Below, one piece after another: positions 26,631-36,066 of a stretch of DNA of 64,000 nt. The position numbers and the translations under genes are program-made. The notes beneath the pieces are model-generated. The model was not told the origin of the DNA and did no database searches. It was given only the letters and a program-made list of their open reading frames with translations. Numbering within the stretch: the first letter of the stretch is position 1; every line of letters begins with the position of its first letter. The DNA is from Muricauda sp. SCSIO 64092 (GTDB lineage Bacteria > Bacteroidota > Bacteroidia > Flavobacteriales > Flavobacteriaceae): NCBI RefSeq assembly GCF_023016285.1, contig NZ_CP095413.1, positions 1,612,001 through 1,676,000 on the forward strand, in the 5' to 3' direction.

Positions 26631-27008
26631 TTATAGATCCTATTAAGGTTATAGGGTTGCCATTGACATACTACTGGAGTTGGCTTCCAAAGGATTTTCC
26701 TCTTTTCCGCACGAAATAGCTTAAAAAGAGAAGAAAACCAAGATGTTTCGATAGGTGATAAGATTTGTAAACATAATTGATGAACGACCAAAAATTCGCC
26801 TCATTGTTAATAGGAAACCAGGAGCGTGTTGTTAGAGGAAAAAAGCATGGGAATGCAACAAATGTTTTATATGTAGAAGGGCTTAAACCGATCAAAAACG
26901 GAGTAAAAAACAATGTTGTACAACATGTTTATATAGATGTAAAATACCTCTTTACGACCGCTTTGTTATAATTTGACAACCTTTATTTGAACTTTCTTTA
27001 AGCGACAT

Positions 27009-27215
27009 CTACTCGATATAATTAAATTTTCGCGCGATTAGGTCTATTAGCAATATCAGGCCAACAGGAATGATACCCCATATAAAAAGGTAAAAACTTA
27101 TGTACAAGACTTTGACATTCCAAATGCATAGAAACACTGAGATTGCAAAAGCTGCCAAGAGTACCCAAAACAGTTGTTTCAAAAGCCTTCTTATGATTGG
27201 AAAAAATGGTCGCAA
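27009..27215 (-). CDS. small membrane protein
   Basis: 68 aa with two likely membrane helices (LFWVLLAAFAISVFLCIW and LYISFYLFIWGIIPVGLILL), a basic N-terminus and the tail DLIARKFNYIE. Not a family I recognise. It starts 9 bp after the stop of the 47-aa gene upstream and probably forms an operon with it and the 78-aa gene. Confidence 0.55.
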   Translation of the reverse strand: MRPFFPIIRRLLKQLFWVLLAAFAISVFLCIWNVKVLYISFYLFIWGIIPVGLILLIDLIARKFNYIE

Positions 27216-27224
27216 CTTAATCGT

Positions 27225-27368
27225 TTATTTGAACTTTTTGTTTTCCCTTTCCTGCAGTTGCTTCCATCTCTTATTGGCCCTTTCGCGCTTTTTTCGATCT
27301 GAAATTATATTGGATATCGCATTTATAAGAGCGGGAACAAAAAGTAATATTAATATCCAGAATAACAC
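27225..27368 (-). CDS. very small single-pass membrane protein, GTG start
   Basis: 47 aa from a GTG at 27368; an in-frame stop lies directly before it, so no longer start exists. One N-terminal helix (LFWILILLFVPALINAI) is followed by a strongly basic helix (SDRKKRERANKRWKQLQERE). Composition and spacing to neighbours (9 bp downstream, 36 bp upstream) support a real gene. Function unknown. Confidence 0.5.
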   Translation of the reverse strand: MLFWILILLFVPALINAISNIISDRKKRERANKRWKQLQERENKKFK

Positions 27369-27404
27369 TTACGGAATCGTTTTTCAACTAGTAATGGTTG
27401 TAAT

Positions 27405-27641
27405 TTAAAACCAACCATCGATAAAGATTACAATTAAAAATAAAATTATCCCAAATAGCATATTATATGGATGTACAAATATTTTTAGCATTTCATCCTT
27501 GGACCATAGGTCTTTGTGACTTTTGGTGCCTTTAATTTGAAACAATGCGATAATATTAAAACCAACAAATCTGATTATTGCAATAGGTAGACCAAGAACG
27601 GAATACAATAGTACCAAATAGATGTTATCAAAGTTGGTCAT
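27405..27641 (-). CDS. small membrane protein
   Basis: 78 aa with helices at the N-terminus (YLVLLYSVLGLPIAIIRFVG) and C-terminus (YNMLFGIILFLIVIFIDGWF), separated by a polar loop (KGTKSHKDLWSKDEMLK). Not recognised. It is the first of three tiny membrane-protein genes on the minus strand. The following 27642-27989 (348 bp) shows no gene. Confidence 0.5.
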   Translation of the reverse strand: MTNFDNIYLVLLYSVLGLPIAIIRFVGFNIIALFQIKGTKSHKDLWSKDEMLKIFVHPYNMLFGIILFLIVIFIDGWF

Positions 27642-27989
27642 CCTTTTATTGAACTTTTATCGAACTATTCCACAATTTTAGAATGCTGTCGCAAATCGTA
27701 AAAATACTAGAATCATTCGTCCACCCAGAAACAATTATGATACTACTTTTGAAGATACAGATTTACATCGCTTTTTTTAACCTTCAAAGTCCAACTGACC
27801 CCATCTAAATGGTACTCTCCAGATACTACTGGAATATCCAAAAACCATATCGGTCAAGTTGCAAATACCTCCCTATGCCAACAAAAATCAGTCTTCCAGA
27901 ACAGTATAGTCCTGGGCCTGCTTCTTAATGGGAACCTAGACCCTATTGCCAAGAACCCTTAACCTATAGTCAATTCGCATGATTTGTAT

Positions 27990-28637
27990 TTACACGTTCA
28001 ACATTAGCCATTTGCGAAAATCGGCTACTGTATAAAAGATTTCGTCAGGGTTGAGTATCTCCAGTTTTTCGACATCCGTTGTTTCGGCCCAAGCTGCCCC
28101 TATTACTGGTATTTCCACTTCTCTACAATCCAAAATATCGTTTGGTGAATCCCCAACATAAACCATTTCCTGTTTGTGTATGTCCACAAATTCATTTATA
28201 ATGTTTCCAATACCTTCCGGTTTCCTCGGTCCAGTAGATTTCCCGGTTTCAATGATTTCAAAATAACTGTCCAGATCGAATTTTTTTAAAGAGATTCTTG
28301 TGCTGTGTTTTCCCTTTCCGGTAACCATGGCCAGTCTTACATTCTTGTGTTGGAGGAAATCCAATATATTTCTTATTCCATCAAATGGGGCGGGGCACAT
28401 TTCATGAAACTTTTCGTAAAATAGTAGATAGTCCTTTATCCCTTTTTCATAATGGTTTGGAGCCAATGCCAATATGGTTCCTTCTTCGGATGGACCAAAT
28501 GTGGCGATGATTTCAGAATCGGTCACCTTTCTATCTATCAGGGGTTCAATAGCGTTTCTAAACGCTTTAACACATAGAGGTAGGGTATTCCCAATAGTTC
28601 CATCCAAGTCAAAGATTACAGCTTTTATTTTTTTCAT
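27990..28637 (-). CDS. HAD-family hydrolase (phosphoglycolate phosphatase-like)
   Basis: 215 aa. Motif I is VIFDLDGTIGNT (nucleophile Asp), motif II MVTGKG, and motif III/IV the Lys in RKPEG followed by MVYVGDSPNDILDC. An alpha-helical cap lies at about 18-85. This is the Gph/PGMB-like subfamily that removes phosphate from small metabolites; the substrate is unknown. It is cytosolic and intact. Confidence 0.88.
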   Translation of the reverse strand: MKKIKAVIFDLDGTIGNTLPLCVKAFRNAIEPLIDRKVTDSEIIATFGPSEEGTILALAPNHYEKGIKDYLLFYEKFHEMCPAPFDGIRNILDFLQHKNVRLAMVTGKGKHSTRISLKKFDLDSYFEIIETGKSTGPRKPEGIGNIINEFVDIHKQEMVYVGDSPNDILDCREVEIPVIGAAWAETTDVEKLEILNPDEIFYTVADFRKWLMLNV

Positions 28638-28696
28638 ATATCAATTAGGTGTGTCTTAGTTCATTTTTGTTTAAAACGCCCGGCTTTTACAGTAAA

Positions 28697-29002
28697 TTAT
28701 TGGGAATAATGCTTGTGGGAGTTGCCTTTGACTATGTACACAACTACACAAAGAGCTGTTTGCAGAACGATGGCCAAGGCATTTGTCAGCCATAAGGCTT
28801 TGGTTGCAAATCGAATACCATATAACAACCAAAAAGTATATATCAACAACCACCCTATCAAAAAAGTGGTCGATAGGCTACTACGTTCATTTGATCTGTA
28901 TTCTTTGATGATTTGAACGAGTACGACAAAGCAGGCGAAGAAACCTGCGACCAAACCGACAAGTTCAAATAAAGAGGCGGGTATTGACATAAAATAATCC
29001 AT
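28697..29002 (-). CDS. SemiSWEET-like sugar transporter
   Basis: 101 aa with three membrane helices: LFELVGLVAGFFACFVVLVQ, TTFLIGWLLIYTFWLLYGI and LWLTNALAIVLQTALCVVVY. Length and the L-YGI and N-A positions fit bacterial SemiSWEET half-transporters, which dimerise to move sugars. The usual PQ pair is VQ here (LVQIIKEYRS), so sugar transport is less certain. A second start MSIPASLF at 28990 is possible. Confidence 0.65.
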   Translation of the reverse strand: MDYFMSIPASLFELVGLVAGFFACFVVLVQIIKEYRSNERSSLSTTFLIGWLLIYTFWLLYGIRFATKALWLTNALAIVLQTALCVVVYIVKGNSHKHYSQ

Positions 29003-29069
29003 TACCGGACATTTTTTATGATGCCAATTACGACAAATAAATGAACAAATCCTTTCATCTATCTTAAAA

Positions 29070-29648
29070 TCATATCGCTGCCCTTAAACTGCTCAAATGT
29101 TGTTGTGTCATTCCTAAATAAGATACGATAAGTCCCAAATTTATCCTATTGATCAGATCAGGGGATTCTTTACAAAACTTTTCATACCGTTCCTTCGCGG
29201 AAAGTGTGAACCTGTCGATATGTAATGCTTGCATTTTCAGCAATACTTCTTGGTGAAGGCATCTGGACCAATTTGCAATCTCTATATTGGATTCATAAAG
29301 CGTATTCATTTTATCTATAGAAATTGAATATATATGCGAATGCTCCAAAATTTCGATATATTCAAATCCCGGGCTTCCATAGTACAAAGCGTTGGACGAA
29401 AAAACGACATCACCTTCTTTGGTAAACCAGTTTGTAATTTCTTTTCCCTTTATAAGGAGATAAGAGCGGGCAATCCCCTTTTCTATGAAATAAACCGAAT
29501 TATCCCTTACACCGGGTCTGGTAAGTACATGATGCTTCCGAAAATGGTGTTCAACCAAATTGCCTGCGAACAGATTGATGGAATTATCGGATATTGGATA
29601 AATCTGTTTTGCCCGGATAATAATATTTTTTATATCCCCTAGATTCAT
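29070..29648 (-). CDS. Crp/Fnr family transcriptional regulator
   Basis: 192 aa. The N-terminal cyclic-nucleotide-binding-like barrel includes RPGVRDNSVYFIEKGIARSY and EGDVVFSSNALYYGSPGFEY. The C-terminal winged helix is short, ending LIVSYLGMTQQHLSSLRAAI. This matches the Bacteroidota group of Crp-like proteins that usually lack cAMP-binding residues. Targets are unknown; no neighbour is obviously controlled. Confidence 0.85.
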   Translation of the reverse strand: MNLGDIKNIIIRAKQIYPISDNSINLFAGNLVEHHFRKHHVLTRPGVRDNSVYFIEKGIARSYLLIKGKEITNWFTKEGDVVFSSNALYYGSPGFEYIEILEHSHIYSISIDKMNTLYESNIEIANWSRCLHQEVLLKMQALHIDRFTLSAKERYEKFCKESPDLINRINLGLIVSYLGMTQQHLSSLRAAI

Positions 29649-29915
29649 CGGCTTTAAAAAATTCGAATGTTCGTTACCAAGTTAAGCTTTTGTTTTATTA
29701 GCATATGGAACTATTTAATCGTCATTTTATGGGCGCAAGGCGCATAATTAATTTCCAACTTATTGATGTGTTCCATTCTCGGTCTCCTTTACGAATTTCG
29801 TTACTAAACCATTTTCAATAAATCCCTATTGGAATTGAAGGGGATATCCAGAATCTACATTGATAAGAAGTTATTTTAAAAGGAAAGTCAATAGAGTGGA
29901 TGTAAAAGTTTGCGA

Positions 29916-30515
29916 TTAAAGTGCTTCCAGAATTTTTAGGTTCTCAAGGATGCGTTGGGATAAAATTCCATTGAATTTTATGTCATAATAGTCCGTGCAG
30001 AAGGAAAAGGTACTCAAAAACTCCAAATTGTCTTCATACCATTTTTGCTCGGTCAATGTTGTTTTGTTAAGAAATTCCACTTCCCTTTTTAAGCTTTTGT
30101 TCAAATCCCAGTACGTGACATCTGTAATATGTGAGAAATCGGCATCTCTTATGATGGCTTCTACTTGATTTCCAGGACTACTGTTCATTTGAGTTGCCAT
30201 TATGCACTGGCTACATTTTTTTATGAAACCGTAGGAAATCTTGCGTTCTTTTAGAAACGCTTCAAGGATGTTTTGACTGGTTACCTCATGCCCGTTTGGT
30301 TCCACAATATGACCTACATCATGAAACCAAGCACTTATGGTCAAAACCGTTTTCTCTATTTCGGAAAGACCATAATAGTTGGCCATGGATTTTGAAGCTT
30401 TTACAACGCTTTTGGCATGGTTTAAATTATGAAATTCAATCCCTGGGCTCAAATTCCGATAAAGTAAATCGGAAACATACCTTTTCGAGTCTAAAATGAT
30501 TGTTTTATACTTCAT
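29916..30515 (-). CDS. HD-domain phosphohydrolase
   Basis: 199 aa with the metal-binding HD signature: His in FHNLNHAKSV, the HD pair in ISAWFHDVGHI, a further His in PNGHEVTS, and Asp in IIRDADFSHI. It likely hydrolyses a phosphorylated small molecule or nucleotide in the cytosol. It is divergent from the DUF6653 gene across a 404-bp gap that carries the 27-bp operator. Confidence 0.8.
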   Translation of the reverse strand: MKYKTIILDSKRYVSDLLYRNLSPGIEFHNLNHAKSVVKASKSMANYYGLSEIEKTVLTISAWFHDVGHIVEPNGHEVTSQNILEAFLKERKISYGFIKKCSQCIMATQMNSSPGNQVEAIIRDADFSHITDVTYWDLNKSLKREVEFLNKTTLTEQKWYEDNLEFLSTFSFCTDYYDIKFNGILSQRILENLKILEAL

Positions 30516-30803
30516 GAGTTATAGATAAAAGTATCTTGATTCTACTTTTAAACTCTTTAAAACCCGACAATACTTGATTTTTGTTGACAAAACTTGAAAA
30601 TCCGACATTGCCGTAAAAATCAATCCTAAGATAGTATCCCCGAGTTTAATGTATTGCTGTTCTTCTGATTAGCCCATTAGTGGTCTTAAATTTTATAGTG
30701 TTAAATGGGAGGATTCCGATTATTCGGATTCACTCAAGTTACAATTGTAGCTGATTGGGTTCCACAAAGCTTCCATCCATAAAATTAACAAATAAAACAA
30801 TTG

Positions 30804-30841
30804 TCAATCATATAATCTAATCAAATGATTGGATATATTTG
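30804..30841 (+). promoter_or_regulatory. 27-bp shared operator plus -7 box upstream of the DUF6653 gene
   Basis: The operator is 30804-30830, with half-sites TCAATCAT and AAATGATT. TATATTTG (30834-30841) follows after 3 bases. The same layout occurs at 38184-38221 and 43370-43407. The operator would cover about -11 to -37, so binding should control transcription directly. The remaining part of 30516-30919 shows no gene. Confidence 0.65.
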
Positions 30842-30919
30842 TTATATGGATGGTACCGGATGGGATGATAAGTGAAAAAACTACAAGATGAATATAAACG
30901 TTCATGAAAAAGCGGTCAA

Positions 30920-31456
30920 ATGAAAAATAAAAAGAATATGCAATGGGAAGAAAAGCTAAGTAAAGCCTTTGGTCTTAATGAATCCAAATGGGTTAACCAT
31001 GCCAATCCGTGGAGTGTCTATACCAGATTTTTTATTCCCGTGCTACTTGTTTTGGTAATTTGGTCAAGGGTTTGGCTAGGTATCTTTTGCCTAATCCCAA
31101 TTGGGGTCGTTATTGTATGGAACTTTATTAATCCACTGATTTTTCCACACCCAAAATCTACCAAGAACTGGGCAAGCAAGTGTACGTTCGGCGAGAGAAT
31201 ATGGATAAAAAGGAAGGAATATGCCATTCCAAAAAGACATGTCAAGTTCCCCAATTGGCTTATGGTATTCTCAGCATTCAGTCTGCCGTTTCTGGTGCAC
31301 GGGCTTTACCATTTGGACATTTGGACCACGATAGCCGGTCTTTTGATTATGGCCGCTGGGAAAGCTTGGTTTTTGGACCGTATGGTCTGGCTATATGAAG
31401 ACATGAAAGAAGGAAGCGAGGAATTCGCTAAATGGGAATACCCCCAACAAACATGA
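30920..31456 (+). CDS. DUF6653-like membrane protein
   Basis: 178 aa. The segment HANPWSVYTRFFIPVLLVLV, then WNFINPLIFPHPKSTKNWASK, resembles DUF6653 proteins; the family call is moderately certain. Four hydrophobic helices lie at about 35-52, 53-70, 115-132 and 135-152. It is located in the inner membrane with unknown function. The promoter carries the shared 27-bp operator. The universal stress protein gene follows 268 bp later on the same strand. Confidence 0.65.
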   Translation: MKNKKNMQWEEKLSKAFGLNESKWVNHANPWSVYTRFFIPVLLVLVIWSRVWLGIFCLIPIGVVIVWNFINPLIFPHPKSTKNWASKCTFGERIWIKRKEYAIPKRHVKFPNWLMVFSAFSLPFLVHGLYHLDIWTTIAGLLIMAAGKAWFLDRMVWLYEDMKEGSEEFAKWEYPQQT

Positions 31457-31724
31457 CCGTTTCGAGTTGGGGAACGGCAATTGATGTCGTAAGAAATCGA
31501 ATGTACGCTGAAAGCACTATAATTATGAACAATGTTGAGCTCTTGCAACAGATAGCGGGAATAGCTTAACCTTATATCTGTGGGTAGGCACCAAAAAAAT
31601 GACATGACATAGTCTATAAGTAATAGTGTCCTATGGATTACCCTGGTTCGTGGAAACAACCTTGTGATCGATCTTGAAGAGGAAAGATAATTGTAAGGAA
31701 AATAAACTGTAAAATACTGAAGTT

Positions 31725-32549
31725 ATGAAAGTTTTAGTCCCTTTTGATTTTTCAGAAGAATCAACAAATGCATTAAGGCTTGGCAAAGAATTGGCCGGTA
31801 AGTTGGGGGTGGATTTAAAGGTGTTCCATTCACTTGGAATGCCTAACTTCCTGTACAGTGTATCGGAGAAAATGGATAGCCTGAAAGAGAGTCTTTTGAC
31901 AGTTGCCGAATTGGAATTAAACAAAGTTTTGAACGAACTTTTTGATAATCCCAAAAATATTGAGGTTGAGATATGTGAAGGTTCCACATCGTCGAGAATT
32001 TTGAAAAATACCTATGACAAGGATGTTTTTTTAACCATTCTTGGCCGTAAAGACCAGGTTATTCCCAACAAAGTAGGATCCACAACCAGGGATGTTATCA
32101 GATATGCCAACGGTTCCGTAATTTCTATAAAAGAAAAGTTGGCAGTGAAGTCGATCAAGAACATCTTGGTTGTAACGGACTTTTCGTCAACCCCAATAAA
32201 TGCCATGTATGCTGTCAAGAAAATCCAAAAAATCAATAATGCACAATTAAAACTTCTTAATGTAAATACCATGGAGGATTGGTCATCCACCAAAGAGGTA
32301 ATAGTAAAGATGAAGGAGTTTTGCAAAATACATAGCTTAACTAACGTTGATTTGCAGGTTATAAATGACAATACTTTCGAACAAGGGGTCCTGAACGAGC
32401 TCAAAGCAAATTCTTACAATTTAATGGCCATAAGGATAGTCCGACCGGAAAGCAATATCAACTTGCCGGAGGAACGTGTGGGCATTGAACGCTTAATGGA
32501 CAACACCAATGTTCCTATAATGACTTATGCGCATCATAGTCCGTATTGA
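31725..32549 (+). CDS. tandem-domain universal stress protein
   Basis: 274 aa with two UspA-like halves. The first begins MKVLVPFDFSEESTNALRLG and the second IKNILVVTDFSSTPINAMYAV. The ATP-binding loop G-x2-G-x9-G is not well preserved in either half (SVISIKEK in the first), so it is likely a non-ATP-binding type. It is cytosolic. Two-domain Usp proteins are common in flavobacteria, often as stress-responsive genes. Confidence 0.85.
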   Translation: MKVLVPFDFSEESTNALRLGKELAGKLGVDLKVFHSLGMPNFLYSVSEKMDSLKESLLTVAELELNKVLNELFDNPKNIEVEICEGSTSSRILKNTYDKDVFLTILGRKDQVIPNKVGSTTRDVIRYANGSVISIKEKLAVKSIKNILVVTDFSSTPINAMYAVKKIQKINNAQLKLLNVNTMEDWSSTKEVIVKMKEFCKIHSLTNVDLQVINDNTFEQGVLNELKANSYNLMAIRIVRPESNINLPEERVGIERLMDNTNVPIMTYAHHSPY

Positions 32550-32746
32550 TTGTTTTTACCGGCTCTAATTCCGGTTTGTACTAGAGCTCAAAATCCTCCT
32601 TTTAAAGAAAATTGCCCTAAGATTCCAAGTGTCGCTACCACGATTGTCCGTTGAAGGGGAAGTAGCATAATTTGAACTTTGCTTGGGATTGGTTTTGCTT
32701 TGGCCCAGGTTAATCCGGGATATTCCAGTTTCATCAAAATACCTCG

Positions 32747-32775
32747 TTGTCACTAGCTCTGGGGGCTTAGGTTTG
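32747..32775 (+). promoter_or_regulatory. Bacteroidota-type promoter for the TonB receptor operon
   Basis: TTG (32747-32749) and TAGGTTTG (32768-32775) are 18 bases apart, and the receptor ATG is at 32791, leaving a short leader. Confidence 0.55.
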
Positions 32776-32790
32776 CCCTAAATCCAAAGA

Positions 32791-35172
32791 ATGAAAGGAA
32801 TATGTTTGGCTGTATTGTTGACGCTCTGCCAGAGCATTCACGCCCAAAAAGAATATACCTTGAGTGGTTTCGTAAAAGACGCAGGGTCTGGGGAAGCATT
32901 GTACGGGGTAGATGTAATTGTGGGCCCCTCAAACGGAACGACCACCAATGAGTATGGGTTTTATTCCATAACCGTCCCTGTAGGAACTTATACATTAAGC
33001 ATTGGATATTTGGGGTTCACCACGATTACCACGGAAATAAACCTTGACCAGGACATTAAGAGGGATTTTGAATTGACGGAGCAAACCAATGAATTGGATG
33101 AAGTGGTGGTAACCTTAAAGTCGTTAAAGCGAACTGCAGATGTACAATCCACGGAGATGAGCGTGGTGGCACTGAAGGCACAGACCATTCAAAAGCTTCC
33201 GGCAATTTTGGGCGAACCCGACGTACTCAAATCCATTCAGTTGCTCCCCGGTGTTTCCAGTGTAAACGAGGCTGCCAATGGATTTAACGTCAGGGGTGGC
33301 TCAGCAGATCAGAATCTTGTACTGCTTGATGAGGGAATCATTTACAACGCATCTCACTTGTTCGGTTTTTTCTCGGTTTTTAACACCAATGCCGTTTCAG
33401 ATGTCAAACTGTATAAAGGCGGCATTCCATCATTGTATGGCGGTAGGTTGTCCTCTGTTTTGGATATTAAACAACGAGAAGGCAACAGTAAAGAGTTTAA
33501 AGGATTGGCCGGTATTGGCCTAATTTCAGGTAATGTCTTGGTCGAAGGTCCCATTAATAAGAAAGGGCGCGATAAAGGCAAGGGGTCCTATATGGTTGCT
33601 GGGAGACGTTCATGGCTGGATTTGTTCACATTTCTATCGAGTGAGTTCAACGATACCAAGCTCTTTTTCTATGACCTTAACTTAAAGGCTAATTATTCAC
33701 TTAATGAGAACAATCGCCTATATCTTTCCGGATATTTTGGCAGGGACAACTTTGAGATAGACGAACTTTTGGGCACTATTTGGGGCAATGCATCGGGAAC
33801 GTTGCGATGGACCAGTCTTTTTAATGAAAAGCTTTTCTTTCAAACCTCCGCAGTTTACAGCAGCTACGACTACAATCTGGACAATCTAAGATCGGGGTCT
33901 GAGTTCCGCTGGCAATCCAACATTACCAATTTCAACCTAAAACCCAGGCTTACCTGGTATATTAACGGCAATAATACGTTAAGGCTTGGAGGGGAGGGTA
34001 CTTATTATAATTTTAAGCCGGGGGAAATATCCCCCTTGAATGATTCTCCCATTAACCCGGAAACGTTCCGTGAGAAGTTTGCATTGGAATCGGGGGCCTA
34101 TCTCGATTTTGAACAAAAGCTCTCGGAAAAGATTAGTTTACGTTACGGGGTACGATGGTCCAACTTTCAACGATTGGGTAGGGAGGAAATCAATCAATAT
34201 GCCAATGGTGCTCCACTGACCTATAATCCTACATTTGACCAGTACGAACGAAATCAAGTCATTGGTAAGGAAGTATTCGGTTCCGGAGATGTCATAGAAA
34301 GCTATAACGGTCTGGAACCCAGATTTTCTGCCAGGTACCTTATCAATGATGGCAACTCCCTAAAGTTAAGTTATAATAGAATGTATCAATACTTGCATTT
34401 GATATCCAATACAACATCGGCTACCCCACTCGATGTCTGGGCACCCAGTGGTCCTTTTTTAAAGCCCCAATATTCCGATCAAGTGGCATTGGGCTACTTC
34501 AGGTCGTTCAAGGACAACGCTTATGACTTTAACCTAGAAGTGTATTACAAAGATTTGAACGATGTTACGGATTTTGTGGATGGGGCAGACCTGTTGTTCA
34601 CGGAAACCATTGAAACTGAAACGGTCCAAGGAGAAGGCAGGGCCTATGGGATGGAATTTCAGCTTAACAAGAACAAGGGCAATCTTACGGGATGGTTAAG
34701 CTACACTTTGGCTCGCTCAGAATCAAGGATTTTGGGGATAAACAGAAATGAGTGGTATCCTACAAATAGCGACCAGACCCATGAAATAAACCTCGTAGGT
34801 CTTTATAGATGGAATGAGCGGTGGGATCTTAGTGCCAATTTTGTTTTTGGTTCAGGGAGGCCCGTGACCTATCCATCGGGACGCTATGAACAAAACGGGC
34901 TTGTGGTGGCCGATTATAGCGACAGGAACGGCAATAGGCTTCCCACCTATCATAGACTGGATGTTGGGGCAACCCTAAACCCTAAAAAGGGCAAAAAAGG
35001 AAAATGGATTTTTAGCATTGCCAATTTATACAACCGCCTTAACGCTTCGTCTATTTTTTTCAGGGAAGTTGGGGAAGTAAATGGTGTTGAGACAGCCACA
35101 GGACAGACCGAAGCCATAAAACTTTCCTTTTTTGGTATTGTACCAAGTGTCACCTATCAATTTAAATTTTAA
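32791..35172 (+). CDS. TonB-dependent outer-membrane receptor with carboxypeptidase-like N-terminal domain
   Basis: 793 aa. A signal peptide (MKGICLAVLLTLCQSIHAQ) is followed by a CarboxypepD_reg-like domain (YTLSGFVKDAGSGEALYGVD, about 22-100). The plug is around 115-230 (LPGVSSVNEAANGFNVRGGS, DEGIIYNASHLFGFFSVFN) and a 22-strand-type barrel follows, ending VTYQFKF. It lacks the SusC signature. The plug and the DUF4249 partner immediately downstream define a family common in Bacteroidota with unknown ligands. It imports a substrate through TonB energy. Confidence 0.93.
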   Translation: MKGICLAVLLTLCQSIHAQKEYTLSGFVKDAGSGEALYGVDVIVGPSNGTTTNEYGFYSITVPVGTYTLSIGYLGFTTITTEINLDQDIKRDFELTEQTNELDEVVVTLKSLKRTADVQSTEMSVVALKAQTIQKLPAILGEPDVLKSIQLLPGVSSVNEAANGFNVRGGSADQNLVLLDEGIIYNASHLFGFFSVFNTNAVSDVKLYKGGIPSLYGGRLSSVLDIKQREGNSKEFKGLAGIGLISGNVLVEGPINKKGRDKGKGSYMVAGRRSWLDLFTFLSSEFNDTKLFFYDLNLKANYSLNENNRLYLSGYFGRDNFEIDELLGTIWGNASGTLRWTSLFNEKLFFQTSAVYSSYDYNLDNLRSGSEFRWQSNITNFNLKPRLTWYINGNNTLRLGGEGTYYNFKPGEISPLNDSPINPETFREKFALESGAYLDFEQKLSEKISLRYGVRWSNFQRLGREEINQYANGAPLTYNPTFDQYERNQVIGKEVFGSGDVIESYNGLEPRFSARYLINDGNSLKLSYNRMYQYLHLISNTTSATPLDVWAPSGPFLKPQYSDQVALGYFRSFKDNAYDFNLEVYYKDLNDVTDFVDGADLLFTETIETETVQGEGRAYGMEFQLNKNKGNLTGWLSYTLARSESRILGINRNEWYPTNSDQTHEINLVGLYRWNERWDLSANFVFGSGRPVTYPSGRYEQNGLVVADYSDRNGNRLPTYHRLDVGATLNPKKGKKGKWIFSIANLYNRLNASSIFFREVGEVNGVETATGQTEAIKLSFFGIVPSVTYQFKF

Positions 35173-35177
35173 TTGCG

Positions 35178-36053
35178 ATGAGAAGAAAAAATAGTATAAA
35201 GTGGGGCTCAGTGATTTTTGGAATCCTATGGGTGCCGATCGCTTGCGAAACCGATGTCACCAATGACCTGAACATTGCCGATTCCGAACCCAGGTTGGTG
35301 CTTCAGGGAGGAATTGAACGAAATCTGGTAAATCCGCTGCCCAAACAACAGGTAAGATTGACCACTACGGCAAATTTTCTCGATGATGTGGCTCAACCCA
35401 TTGTTGAGGATGCCGTAGTGACCATCTTTGATGGTGTCCAGGATTATCCATGCCGCTATGCGGGAAACGGTGTTTATGAAACGGATGCTTTGGTGCCCTC
35501 GGTGAACACGGAGTATACCATAACCATAAATTGGGAGGGTGACACCTATGTGGCCACAGACAATTTAAATCCGGTGCCCCGGTTCAACGACCTCTATTTT
35601 ATCTTTGAGGAAGAGACGTTGTTCTCGGACGAGGGCTACTTTTTGCAGATCGATACACAAGACCCTCCCGGGATACCCAATTTTTACTACTACAGGGTAG
35701 CGCGAAATGGAGAATTTATTATAGTGCCCGATCCGGGAAATTCCACTGTACTGGTCGTTTCGGACGAGTTTTTTGATGGCCGGTTCCGTACAGGGGTAAA
35801 TCCGAACGATGAAGTGAGCTTTGAGGTAGGAGATGTTGCCATTGCCCAGCAATTGGCCATTTCGGAAGTGTATCATGATTATCTTTTCCTACTTTTTGAA
35901 CAGACCGGAAATGCTGGACTTTCCTTCGTGGGAAACCCTCCTCCGGCCTCTATTCGAGGCAATATCATTAACTTGACGGACAATACAAAACGGGCCCTGG
36001 GATTTTTCTATGCAGCGGAGGTAGAGGAAGGCTCATTGGTGATTACGGAGTAA
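35178..36053 (+). CDS. DUF4249 domain-containing lipoprotein
   Basis: 291 aa. An N-terminal signal ends in a lipobox (LWVPIACETDVTND). LVLQGGIERNLVNPLPKQQV and VEDAVVTIFDGVQDYPC, then YVATDNLNPVPRFN, match the DUF4249 beta-sandwich family, almost always beside a TonB receptor. It is probably a surface or periplasmic binding partner of the receptor upstream (5-bp gap), by analogy with SusD, though not related to it. Confidence 0.85.
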   Translation: MRRKNSIKWGSVIFGILWVPIACETDVTNDLNIADSEPRLVLQGGIERNLVNPLPKQQVRLTTTANFLDDVAQPIVEDAVVTIFDGVQDYPCRYAGNGVYETDALVPSVNTEYTITINWEGDTYVATDNLNPVPRFNDLYFIFEEETLFSDEGYFLQIDTQDPPGIPNFYYYRVARNGEFIIVPDPGNSTVLVVSDEFFDGRFRTGVNPNDEVSFEVGDVAIAQQLAISEVYHDYLFLLFEQTGNAGLSFVGNPPPASIRGNIINLTDNTKRALGFFYAAEVEEGSLVITE

Positions 36054-36066
36054 TTGCGAAAAAAGG

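Noticed and set aside
26671..26971. opposing small frames of 80 and 64 codons
   Set aside because: They are mirror frames of one AT-rich stretch; neither has a domain, signal or operon context.
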